A stretch of DNA of 12,936 nt from Micrococcaceae bacterium UBA6021. Its GTDB lineage: Bacteria > Actinomycetota > Actinomycetes > Actinomycetales > Micrococcaceae. The notes under the pieces were generated by a model, which saw only the letters and a list, made by a program, of their open reading frames with translations, had not been told where the DNA came from and ran no database searches. The stretch is from NCBI GenBank assembly GCA_002427975.1, contig DIZT01000274.1:1-12936 (forward strand). The letters run 5' to 3'. The translations under genes and the position numbers were made by a program. Positions 1 to 5,701 of the stretch are shown here, piece by piece; position 1 is the stretch's first letter; each line of letters starts with the position of its first letter.

Positions 1-366
1 GTCACCGGCAAGTCACCGTCCCAGCTGTACAAGGGCCTGACCGACCAGTTCGGCGCCCCCGTCTATGCGCGCATTGATGCCGCAGCCACGCGGGAGCAGA
101 AGGCGGCACTCGGCAAGCTCTCGCCGTCGGACGTCACGGCAACTGAACTGGCAGGCGAAACGATCACCGCCAAGCTGACCGAGGCGCCCGGCAACGGCGC
201 ATCGATCGGCGGGCTCAAGGTGGTTACCGAAAACGCCTGGTTCGCCGCGCGCCCGTCCGGGACCGAGGACGTCTACAAGATCTACGCCGAGTCCTTCAAG
301 GGCGAGGAGCACCTCAAGCAGGTGCAGGCCGAAGCCAAGGCGCTGGTGGACGGCGTGATCGCCTAA
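1..366 (+). CDS. pgm: Phosphoglucomutase, C-terminal part (5' end outside window)
   Basis: This is the last 121 residues of a phosphoglucomutase, which interconverts glucose-1-phosphate and glucose-6-phosphate in the cytoplasm and links glycolysis to glycogen, trehalose and cell-wall sugar synthesis. The frame is open from base 1 to the TAA at 364-366. The diagnostic phosphate-binding loop of domain 4 is present as ARPSGTED (window residues 83-90), followed by VYKIYAESF, which is the wording of the alpha-D-glucose-specific Pgm branch rather than of phosphomannomutase/ManB or GlmM. The catalytic serine and metal-binding loop lie upstream of the window and cannot be checked. The gene is convergent with the RutE-like gene and ends just before a strong hairpin. 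Confidence 0.93.
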   Translation, partial: VTGKSPSQLYKGLTDQFGAPVYARIDAAATREQKAALGKLSPSDVTATELAGETITAKLTEAPGNGASIGGLKVVTENAWFAARPSGTEDVYKIYAESFKGEEHLKQVQAEAKALVDGVIA

Positions 367-402
367 CCTGCCGAGGCACCTGGCGACACGCTAAATACCC
401 CG

Positions 403-462
403 CGACACAGAAATGCGCTGGCGCTCCGGAAATTCCAGAGGCGCCAGCGCATTTGCGTGTCG
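403..462. terminator. Long bidirectional hairpin between convergent pgm and rutE
   Basis: An inner stem pairs 411-426 with 438-454 (AAATGCGCTGGCG..., one bulged C on the right arm). An outer stem pairs CGACAC (403-408) with GTGTCG (457-462). The inner stem is flanked by AAAT on the left and ATTT on the right, so each strand reads into a short U-containing end. It sits in the 116-base gap between two convergent stop codons, as expected of a shared intrinsic terminator. There is no long U tract, which is common in high-GC actinobacteria. Confidence 0.8.
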
Positions 463-482
463 TCAGTCTGAAGCGGGTGTGA

Positions 483-1088
483 CTAGACGGTGCGGACAAC
501 GTCCTCGTAGGTGAACTTGGGCTTCGCTGCGCCCCAGGCGTCTTCACCGGGCTGGCCGATGTTGACCACCAGGAAGCTCTTCTGGTCGCCGCCCGGGAAG
601 AACGCGGCGTCGATGGCGCTGAAGTCGGCTCCGGTCATCGGGCCTGCGGCGAGGCCGAGGGACCGGACGGCCAGGATGAAGTAGCCGGCCTGCAGGTGGG
701 CGTTGTTGTTGCCGGTGGACGCGGCAAGGTCCGGGGCGGCGTCGTACATGGCCTTGGGAGCGTTGTACTCGGGGAGGAAGTTGTCCCACTGCTCGGCCCA
801 GGCGGTGTCGTAGCTGAGGACGGCGACCAGCGGCGCGGCGGCGGTCTTGGCCTTGTTGCCGTTGGCCAGGGTGTCAACGAGCAGGGCGCGGGCCTCGTCC
901 GAGCGGACGTAGGTCACGCGGAGGGGCTGGGAGTTGAATGCCGTCGGGCCGAACTTGGTGAGCTCGTAGATGGCGCGGGCCTGGTCCTCGGTCACCTCGC
1001 CGGTGAAGGAGTTGGCGGTGCGTGCCTCGGCAAAAATAGCGTCGACGGCGGCCGAATCGATAACCGCTTCTTCGTGGGCAATAGTCAT
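483..1088 (-). CDS. rutE: RutE-type nitroreductase (malonic semialdehyde reductase family)
   Basis: A 201-residue FMN-dependent nitroreductase-fold protein of the RutE branch. In E. coli, RutE reduces malonic semialdehyde to 3-hydroxypropionate with NAD(P)H as the last step of the Rut uracil degradation pathway. Features matching RutE are the N-terminal EARTANSF segment (21-28), the flavin-contacting FGPTAFNSQPLR (47-58), the GN.KT motif around 77-82, LGLAAGPMTG (144-153) and AFFPGGDQKS-LVVNIG (162-178). Length equals the family's usual ~200. The ATG at 1088 is preceded by GAAAGG (1096-1101) at about 7 nt. The gene is divergent from a RutG-like permease, which supports a pyrimidine-related role. 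The physiological substrate could still be another aldehyde or a nitro compound, because the wider family is promiscuous. Confidence 0.85.
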   Translation of the reverse strand: MTIAHEEAVIDSAAVDAIFAEARTANSFTGEVTEDQARAIYELTKFGPTAFNSQPLRVTYVRSDEARALLVDTLANGNKAKTAAAPLVAVLSYDTAWAEQWDNFLPEYNAPKAMYDAAPDLAASTGNNNAHLQAGYFILAVRSLGLAAGPMTGADFSAIDAAFFPGGDQKSFLVVNIGQPGEDAWGAAKPKFTYEDVVRTV

Positions 1089-1149
1089 GGGCGTACCTTT
1101 CGCTGGGCCCGCTCATCGCAAATGATGGCCGGCGGTCTGCTTTCCCTAG

Positions 1150-1161
1150 TTGAAACTTCAA
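1150..1161. promoter_or_regulatory. Palindrome TTGAA-AC-TTCAA in the rutE/rutG divergent region
   Basis: A perfect 5-2-5 inverted repeat lies near the middle of the 187-base gap between the two divergent starts. A wider TGCTT (1138-1142) / AAGCA (1160-1164) pair overlaps it. The position suits an operator for a shared regulator, but the palindrome is short and could be chance. Binding is inferred from position only. Confidence 0.3.
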
Positions 1162-1195
1162 GCACACCCGCCCTCTTCCCTCCACGCGCGTGACG

Positions 1196-1224
1196 TTCAC
1201 CACACTGGAGCGGCGCGGTACTGT
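1196..1224 (+). promoter_or_regulatory. Weak sigma-70-type promoter candidate for rutG
   Basis: TTCACC (1196-1201), a 17-base spacer and TACTGT (1219-1224) fit a loose -35/-10 pair, with a start predicted near 1231 and a leader of about 45 bases to the ATG at 1276. The -10 has only the most conserved positions (TA...T). No equally good pair was found for rutE on the other strand. Confidence 0.3.
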
Positions 1225-1275
1225 TGCACCGGAAGATCCCAGCCCCAGCGGCAACCCCCTTGAAAGGCCCCGACC

Positions 1276-2628
1276 ATGAGCATGCTCGGAATGAAATGGA
1301 AGCTCCACGGCACCGGCAAATCGATCAAGCCCGGCCACGTGGTTGCTCCGGATGAGCGCCTGGCCTGGCCCCTAACCATCGGCGTGGGCATGCAGCACGT
1401 GGTGGCCATGTTCGGAGCCACGTTCCTGGTGCCCATCATTACCGGGATGCCGCCGGCCACCACCCTGTTCTTCTCGGGCATCGGCACGCTGCTGTTCCTG
1501 GTCATCACCAAGGGGCGCGTGCCCAGCTACCTCGGCTCCAGCTTCGCGTTCATCGCGCCCATCATGGCGTCCCAGCAGCAGTTCGGCGTGCCCGGCGCGC
1601 TGGGCGGAGTGGTGCTCGCCGGCGTCGCACTGGCCCTGATCGGTGCGATCGTGCAGAAGTTCGGCGCCGGCTGGATCAACCGGCTGATGCCGCCGATCGT
1701 CACGGGCGCCATCGTTGCGCTGATCGGGCTGAACCTTGCCCCCGCCGCCAAAATGAATTTCGACGCCGCCCCGCTCACCGCTGTCATCACGCTGGCCACC
1801 ATCATCCTGGTCAGTGTCCTGTTCCGGGGAATCATCGGCCGCCTCAGCATCCTCGTGGGCGTGGTGGTGGGCTACGTGGTGGCCATGCTGCGCGGCGAAG
1901 TGAGCTACGACAAGATGGAAGCCGCCTCCTGGATCGGCCTCCCGCACTTCCAGACGCCGGAATTCCATGTGGGCGTGCTTGGTCTCTTTGTGCCCGTGGT
2001 GCTGGTCCTCGTGGCCGAGAACATCGGGCACGTTAAGTCCGTGGCGGCCATGACAGGCCAGAACCTCGACGGCGTCTCCGGCCGCGCGCTGATGGCCGAC
2101 GGTGCCGCCACGGTCTTGGCCGGCTTCGGCGGCGGTTCCGGCACCACCACCTACGCGGAGAACATCGGCGTTATGGCTGCCACCAAGGTGTATTCGACGG
2201 CGGCCTACTGGGTTGCCGGCATCTTCGCCATTGTGCTGAGCTTCTCGCCGAAGTTCGGCGAACTGATTGCCACGGTGCCGCAAGGCGTGCTGGGCGGCGC
2301 CGCCACCATGCTCTACGGCATGATCGGCATCCTGGGTGTCAAGATCTGGGTCCAGAACAAGGTGAACTTCTCCAATCCGGTAAACCTGACCACCGCCGCC
2401 GTCGCCCTGATCATCGGCATCGCCGACTACACCTGGACCGTCGGTGACCTGAAATTCACCGGGATCGCGCTCGGCTCGGCGGCCGCCATGGTGATTTACC
2501 ACGGCATGAAGGCCATCGCGAAGGCCCGGGGCTCGGTGGCCGAACCGGAAACCGATCAGGCGGGCCTGCCTCCCGCCGTGAAGGCCGCCGTCAACGCGGC
2601 AGCGAAACGCGCACCGAAGAAGCGCTGA
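1276..2628 (+). CDS. rutG: RutG-type uracil/pyrimidine permease (NCS2 family)
   Basis: A 450-residue polytopic inner-membrane transporter of the nucleobase:cation symporter-2 family, expected to import uracil or a related pyrimidine with protons. Seen directly: the TM1 QH motif (QH at 40-41), VPSYLGSSFAFIAP (82-95) in TM3, VAENIGH (246-252, equivalents of UraA E241/H245) and GGSGTTTYAENIGVM (286-300, with E295 matching UraA E290). The N-terminal VVAPDERL, the GLPHF..PEF segment, FSPKFG and KIWVQNKV are worded more like E. coli RutG than UraA, judged from memory of those proteins. The C-terminal tail (from about 515 codon-free of TM, residues 415-450) is charged and Lys/Ala-rich. The ATG is preceded by GAAAGG (1262-1267) at 8 nt; a second Met at codon 3 lacks that spacing. 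Adjacent RutE supports a uracil context. A xanthine/uracil substrate cannot be excluded. Confidence 0.85.
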   Translation: MSMLGMKWKLHGTGKSIKPGHVVAPDERLAWPLTIGVGMQHVVAMFGATFLVPIITGMPPATTLFFSGIGTLLFLVITKGRVPSYLGSSFAFIAPIMASQQQFGVPGALGGVVLAGVALALIGAIVQKFGAGWINRLMPPIVTGAIVALIGLNLAPAAKMNFDAAPLTAVITLATIILVSVLFRGIIGRLSILVGVVVGYVVAMLRGEVSYDKMEAASWIGLPHFQTPEFHVGVLGLFVPVVLVLVAENIGHVKSVAAMTGQNLDGVSGRALMADGAATVLAGFGGGSGTTTYAENIGVMAATKVYSTAAYWVAGIFAIVLSFSPKFGELIATVPQGVLGGAATMLYGMIGILGVKIWVQNKVNFSNPVNLTTAAVALIIGIADYTWTVGDLKFTGIALGSAAAMVIYHGMKAIAKARGSVAEPETDQAGLPPAVKAAVNAAAKRAPKKR

Positions 2629-2653
2629 CCTTTTCCGGCACCGGGTCAGGCTC

Positions 2654-2676
2654 CTGCCTCAGGTCGCTGCCTCAGG
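2654..2676. repeat. Tandem CTGCCTCAGG repeat at a convergent gene junction
   Basis: The ten-base unit occurs at 2654-2663 and again at 2667-2676 (13-base period), the second copy running over the stop codon of the SGNH hydrolase gene. A third, shorter GTCAGG lies at 2645-2650. The 43-base gap between the two convergent stops has no convincing terminator hairpin; only weak stems form from these repeats. Confidence 0.45.
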
Positions 2677-3535
2677 CTGCGTGGCCGCCGCCGATGAACG
2701 GTCCGGGCGGCGTGCCGATGCCGAAAACGGGCCCGGCTTCCGGGCGCTTGGGGGCCAGCGCCGCTTCTGCCGGGTGCCTCAACTGGCGGATCACCCACGG
2801 AACCAGGTATTCACGTGCCCAGATGAGGTCCTCCGCCCTGGCATCCTTCCAGCTGCGCGCCAGCGGCGGTTTGGGTTCCAGCGGCACCAGGGTGTGCTGG
2901 ACTCCCAGCTCTTTGAGCACGGCCGCCGCGATGGTGTGGTGCCCCAGCGGTGAAAAATGCAGCCGGTCCGGGTCCCACATGCCCGGGCCCGAAAGTTCAC
3001 GCAGAAACCACAGGTCAACCATCACTGCGTCGTGCCGGGCGGCCACTGCGTGGAGGTTCTCGTTGAAGATGGCCACCTTCCCCCGGATCTGGCTGAAGAC
3101 CGGCGTGGCACCCCAGTCCGGCCCGGCGAACAGGAGCACCGTGGCACCGGACCTGGCCAGCTGGTCCACCCCGACGTCGATCCTTTCCGCCAGCCGGTCC
3201 GGATCGCTGCGACGGAACACCATATCGTTGCCGCCGGCGGAGAGCGTGACCAGGTCCGGCTTGAGCGCCAGCGCGGGGGCAAGCTGTTGATCGAAGATCT
3301 GCTGCAGCATCAGGCCCCTGACGGCGAGGTTGGCGTAGGCGAAATCCGGCTGGTTCACGCTGAGTTCCTCGGCCACCCGGTCCGCCCAGCCGCGCAGGCC
3401 ACCCTCGCTGCGCGGTTCCGGGTCCCCGATGCCTTCGGTGAAGGAGTCGCCGAGCGCCACCATCCGGTGCCAAGGGTGGGGCTCAGGCTCCGCAAGGGCG
3501 TTTCGGGCTGGAATATCCTGCTTCCAGACGTTCAT
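2672..3535 (-). CDS. SGNH/GDSL-family hydrolase
   Basis: A 287-residue soluble esterase/lipase-like hydrolase of the SGNH fold. All four family blocks are visible: block I ALGDSFTEG with nucleophile Ser31, block II NLAVRG with Gly74, block III GGND with Asn103, and block V DRLHFSPLGH with Asp190 and His193. No signal peptide or membrane segment is seen, so it is probably cytoplasmic. The natural substrate cannot be read from sequence; acyl esters or acetylated sugars are typical. The frame is open far upstream (to about 3910), but that part is a shadow of the next gene. The ATG at 3535 overlaps the upstream stop as ATGA, with GGGAG about 8 nt before it, so translation is probably coupled to the GAF-ANTAR gene. 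The C-terminal ~35 residues are Pro/Gly-rich. Confidence 0.88.
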   Translation of the reverse strand: MNVWKQDIPARNALAEPEPHPWHRMVALGDSFTEGIGDPEPRSEGGLRGWADRVAEELSVNQPDFAYANLAVRGLMLQQIFDQQLAPALALKPDLVTLSAGGNDMVFRRSDPDRLAERIDVGVDQLARSGATVLLFAGPDWGATPVFSQIRGKVAIFNENLHAVAARHDAVMVDLWFLRELSGPGMWDPDRLHFSPLGHHTIAAAVLKELGVQHTLVPLEPKPPLARSWKDARAEDLIWAREYLVPWVIRQLRHPAEAALAPKRPEAGPVFGIGTPPGPFIGGGHAA

Positions 3536-4227
3536 GCCGTTCTCCCTGTTTTGTAGGCTCCCTGATTGTCCTGACTCGCGGTCCGGAGGTGCTCCAGCGC
3601 CACGTCGCGGCCCGGCCCATAATCTGCCATGATCTTGCTGAGTGGCAGGTCCATCAGCACCCCGGAGCTGTGCGCCAGCACCAGTTCTGCGCTGGCATCG
3701 GCCCGTCCGGCCACCTTTAACACCATCCGCAACGCCCTGGCCACTTCCCGGGCGTATGCCCGCGTCCTGATGATGTCCTCGCTGCTGAAGGCATGTTCGG
3801 TGGCAGCGTAGAGGCTGACCGCCGCACTGGATCCGGCAGTGGCCACGACGGGCATGGACAGCAATGACCTGACCCCGTGGCCCGCTGCGGCACTGGCATA
3901 TCCCGGCCATCGCCGGTCGTGGGCCACATCGGCCAGATGGACAAAGTCACCCGAGCGCAAGGCCTCCAGCACCGGCCCGTCTTCGAACGAGCACTGCTCC
4001 TTGTCCGCGGCCCGTGCTGCGTCGCTGCCTGCCGCGATGGTGTGGGCGGCCCCGCGGCGGAAGATCGTGGCCGCCCAGCTGATTCCGCGGCGGTCACCGT
4101 CGATGCGGTGCATGAACTCGCGCGTGACCTCAGCCAGGAAGTCCTCGACATCCTTGCTGTCGAACACCAAATCCTGGGGCCCGGGAAACGGTTCCCATCC
4201 CGACGCCCCTGGGGTCTCCGGGGCCAT
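3532..4227 (-). CDS. GAF domain protein with divergent ANTAR-like C-terminus
   Basis: A 231-residue cytoplasmic regulator-like protein. Residues about 28-168 form a GAF domain of the kind paired with ANTAR in actinobacteria: EDGPVLEAL (82-90), LADVAHDRRWPGY (98-110), GVRSLLSMPV (118-127) and the LYAATEHAFSSED strand-helix. The C-terminus (175-221) resembles ANTAR, an RNA-binding antiterminator domain: SSGVLM (188-192 region) and ADYG...ALEHLRTASQ (201-219). It differs from the family because about eight residues (DLPLSKIM) are inserted between the two halves, and the protein stops about 10 residues after the ASQ motif, where ANTAR proteins usually carry a further helix. It may have altered or lost RNA binding. 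The start at 4227 has no strong ribosome site, and other starts are possible. The stop overlaps the SGNH hydrolase start by 4 bases (ATGA). Confidence 0.8.
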   Translation of the reverse strand: MAPETPGASGWEPFPGPQDLVFDSKDVEDFLAEVTREFMHRIDGDRRGISWAATIFRRGAAHTIAAGSDAARAADKEQCSFEDGPVLEALRSGDFVHLADVAHDRRWPGYASAAAGHGVRSLLSMPVVATAGSSAAVSLYAATEHAFSSEDIIRTRAYAREVARALRMVLKVAGRADASAELVLAHSSGVLMDLPLSKIMADYGPGRDVALEHLRTASQDNQGAYKTGRTA

Positions 4228-4346
4228 GATCCACGCCTAGGCTCGAAACGCGTGGCTCACTGCAAAACCTGTTTCTAGGATACGTCCGTCAGTGGCTCCA
4301 CGGGCGGCGGGCAGCCACACAAAAACCGCAGTCAATGGCACAGCAC

Positions 4347-4377
4347 AATGCCGTCGGGCGCGCAGCCGGACGGCACT
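4347..4377 (-). terminator. Hairpin downstream of the acidic protein gene
   Basis: Read on the minus strand, CAGTGCCGTC pairs with GACGGCATTG (one G-U pair) around a 13-base loop. A run of five T lies further downstream on that strand (4321-4325), about 20 bases after the stem. It probably acts with the preceding hairpin at 4394-4416 to end transcription before the GAF-ANTAR gene. Confidence 0.55.
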
Positions 4378-4393
4378 GTTTCACTGCCAGCGA

Positions 4394-4416
4394 GGGTGCC
4401 CGGGCCCGGGGCACCC
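4394..4416 (-). terminator. GC-only hairpin just after the acidic gene's stop
   Basis: GGGTGCCC (4394-4401) pairs perfectly with GGGCACCC (4409-4416) across a 7-base loop. It begins 4 bases beyond the stop codon at 4421-4423. There is no U tract directly after it, so it may be a terminator without a tail or a 3'-end stabilising stem. Confidence 0.6.
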
Positions 4417-4420
4417 AACG

Positions 4421-4936
4421 TCAGCCGGCGTCGAAACTTTCGCCGCCGTCGTCGTTCGGTGACTTCTCCTTTGGAAGGTCGTTGCCGCTGCCGTCCGGCA
4501 GACCGGCGGCGTCCTGTCCGGATTCCGACGAGAAAGGTCGCGAGGCCTGCGAATCGGCATTGGACCCGTCGATCTCAGCCTCGGCGGACGGCACGTCGGC
4601 GTTGCGCGGAACCGGCGGCTCCCCCGGCTCAAAGGCCGGATCATTGCTGTCCGCTTCTGCGTGGCGCTGGTCATCGGTGCCGCCGAAGCGCCCGGCGCCA
4701 GGCTCGCCGGCGCTGTCCTTGTCCTCCTCGTCGAAGTGGCTGGGATTGGGAGTGCCCGTGGCGAATGTTTCACCGTCCGGGCTTTCCTGGTTCAGGCCGG
4801 CGGCGTCAAAATCCTCTTCCTCGCGGGGCTGGGCAAACTGCTGGCTGTCCGCGCCGCCTATCTCCTGTTCCACGGTCGGCGTGCCGTAGCCGCCCACTTC
4901 CTCTTCCGGTTCCGTGCGCTGGTTGTCCTGACTCAT
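4421..4936 (-). CDS. Highly acidic, probably disordered protein of unknown function
   Basis: A 171-residue protein whose function I do not recognise. By count it has about 43 Asp/Glu against 9 Lys/Arg, is rich in Gly, Ser, Pro, Gln and Asn, and lacks Cys and Trp. There is no hydrophobic stretch long enough for a membrane segment or a folded core, and no signal peptide. It is therefore expected to be soluble and intrinsically disordered. Translation looks efficient, because a near-perfect AGGAGG (4941-4946) lies 4-5 nt before the ATG at 4936. Two overlapping open frames on the other strand lack such a site. The gene is divergent from a DUF6328-like membrane protein across an inverted repeat. 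Proteins of this sort are often stress-linked in actinobacteria, but that is inference only. Confidence 0.8.
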   Translation of the reverse strand: MSQDNQRTEPEEEVGGYGTPTVEQEIGGADSQQFAQPREEEDFDAAGLNQESPDGETFATGTPNPSHFDEEDKDSAGEPGAGRFGGTDDQRHAEADSNDPAFEPGEPPVPRNADVPSAEAEIDGSNADSQASRPFSSESGQDAAGLPDGSGNDLPKEKSPNDDGGESFDAG

Positions 4937-4965
4937 GGTTCCTCCTGTTGTGGATGTGGATGAAT

Positions 4966-4995
4966 CTGACGTGCAAACTTGGTAATCAGTATACT
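4966..4995 (+). promoter_or_regulatory. Promoter candidate for the DUF6328-like gene
   Basis: CTGACG (4966-4971) and TATACT (4990-4995), 18 bases apart, form a -35/-10 pair reading right. The predicted start is near 5002, giving a leader of about 100 bases. The -10 matches TATAAT at five of six positions and lies inside the AGTATACT palindrome. On the opposite strand the same palindrome also gives TATACT (4988-4993) pointing at the acidic gene, though without a clear -35. Confidence 0.5.
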
Positions 4996-5001
4996 TACCA
5001 A
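4979..5001. promoter_or_regulatory. Inverted repeat TTGGTAA...TTACCAA around AGTATACT (candidate operator)
   Basis: Perfect 7-base arms (4979-4985 and 4995-5001) are separated by 9 bases, with the palindrome AGTATACT at 4988-4995 inside. It lies in the 166-base divergent region and covers the -10 candidates of both directions, which suits a repressor operator controlling the pair. The regulator is unknown and no regulator gene is adjacent. Confidence 0.55.
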
Positions 5002-5102
5002 ACGTTGCCCTGGGCGTGAGTTCGCCCTAGTTTTGGAGCACACGGGGCAGCGGCGGGGCACGGTCATAGCACTGGCGGGGCACAAGCGAGGGACGGGATC
5101 CA

Positions 5103-5603
5103 ATGGCGGATGTGGAGGACTTCACGGGCAGCACGGGACGAAACGAAACCCGGGAGGAGCAGCTTGACCGGAACTGGGCCGAGCTGCTGCAGGAACTCAG
5201 GGTGCTGCAGACCGGGGTGCAGATCCTTGCCGGCTTCCTCTTGACGCTCCCGTTCCAGCAGCGGTTCGAGGACCTGGACCAATTCCAGGTGGGCCTCTAC
5301 CTCGTCAACGTGGTGACCGCGACGCTCACCACCGCCTTTATCCTCCTTCCGGTCAGCGTCCACCGCCGCCTGTTCCGCCAACGGCTCAAGGAAACGCTGG
5401 TCTCAAGCGCGGACACCATCACCAAGATCGCCCTGGCCGGGGTGGCCATGCTCAGTGTCGGAACAGCAGCCCTGGTCTTCGACGTGACGGCCGGCCGCCC
5501 TGCAGGTCTGACCGCCGGCGGGATCCTGCTGGCCGTCCTGCTGGTGCTGCTGATTTACGTCCCGCTGCGGCTCAATAAGCGCGCGCCGCGGGGCACCAAC
5601 TAG
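5103..5603 (+). CDS. DUF6328-like small membrane protein
   Basis: A 166-residue integral membrane protein with about four hydrophobic segments (roughly 37-51, 63-85, 105-128 and 133-155). The N-terminus is charged and soluble, and carries the conserved block LDRNWAELLQELR (21-33) followed by QTGVQILAGFLLTLPF (36-51). Another conserved stretch is PVSVHRRLFR (83-92). The wording matches the actinobacterial DUF6328 family as I remember it; its function is not established. The basic C-terminus (LRLNKRAPRG) probably faces the cytoplasm. The ATG at 5103 is preceded by a GAGGGACGGGA stretch, a moderate ribosome site at slightly long spacing. It is divergent from the acidic protein gene and convergent with glycerate kinase. 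Confidence 0.78.
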   Translation: MADVEDFTGSTGRNETREEQLDRNWAELLQELRVLQTGVQILAGFLLTLPFQQRFEDLDQFQVGLYLVNVVTATLTTAFILLPVSVHRRLFRQRLKETLVSSADTITKIALAGVAMLSVGTAALVFDVTAGRPAGLTAGGILLAVLLVLLIYVPLRLNKRAPRGTN

Positions 5604-5649
5604 CCTTCAACCCCCAACAGGGAGGTTGCGGCTCAAACGAAGGAGTGAC

Positions 5650-5699
5650 GTGCGCAAGTGGGCCGAAGCGCACTGCGAGACCGGAGCCTGACGCTCCGG
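5650..5699. terminator. Two hairpins between convergent DUF6328-like and glycerate kinase genes
   Basis: GTGCGC (5650-5655) pairs with GCGCAC (5668-5673), and CCGGAGC (5681-5687) pairs with GCTCCGG (5693-5699) over a 5-base loop. The second lies 3 bases from the glycerate kinase stop. Neither has a U tract. Placement between two convergent stops supports a bidirectional terminator. Confidence 0.6.
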
Positions 5700-5701
5700 A
5701 T

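Noticed and set aside
1372..2502. 376-codon open frame on the minus strand opposite rutG
   Set aside because: It is His/Asp/Gly-rich with no recognisable family, and lies wholly over a transporter gene with clear motifs. It is a typical GC-rich shadow frame.
2654..2676. Tandem CTGCCTCAGG as a CRISPR or mobile-element end
   Set aside because: There are only two short copies with a 13-base period, no spacers, no cas genes and no transposase nearby.
3536..3910. N-terminal extension of the SGNH hydrolase frame
   Set aside because: The extension is Gly/Arg/Gln-rich and out of frame with the GAF-ANTAR gene that clearly occupies this DNA. The ATGA overlap gives a better start.
4276..4282. TAGGAT / TATCCT as a promoter near the GAF-ANTAR gene
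   Set aside because: The -10-like hexamer has no acceptable -35 at 16-18 bases on either strand, so I did not list it as a feature.
4335..5019. Long plus-strand frames opposite the acidic protein gene
   Set aside because: They are Arg/Pro/Ser-rich with no ribosome site, whereas the minus-strand gene has AGGAGG at the correct distance and a downstream hairpin.
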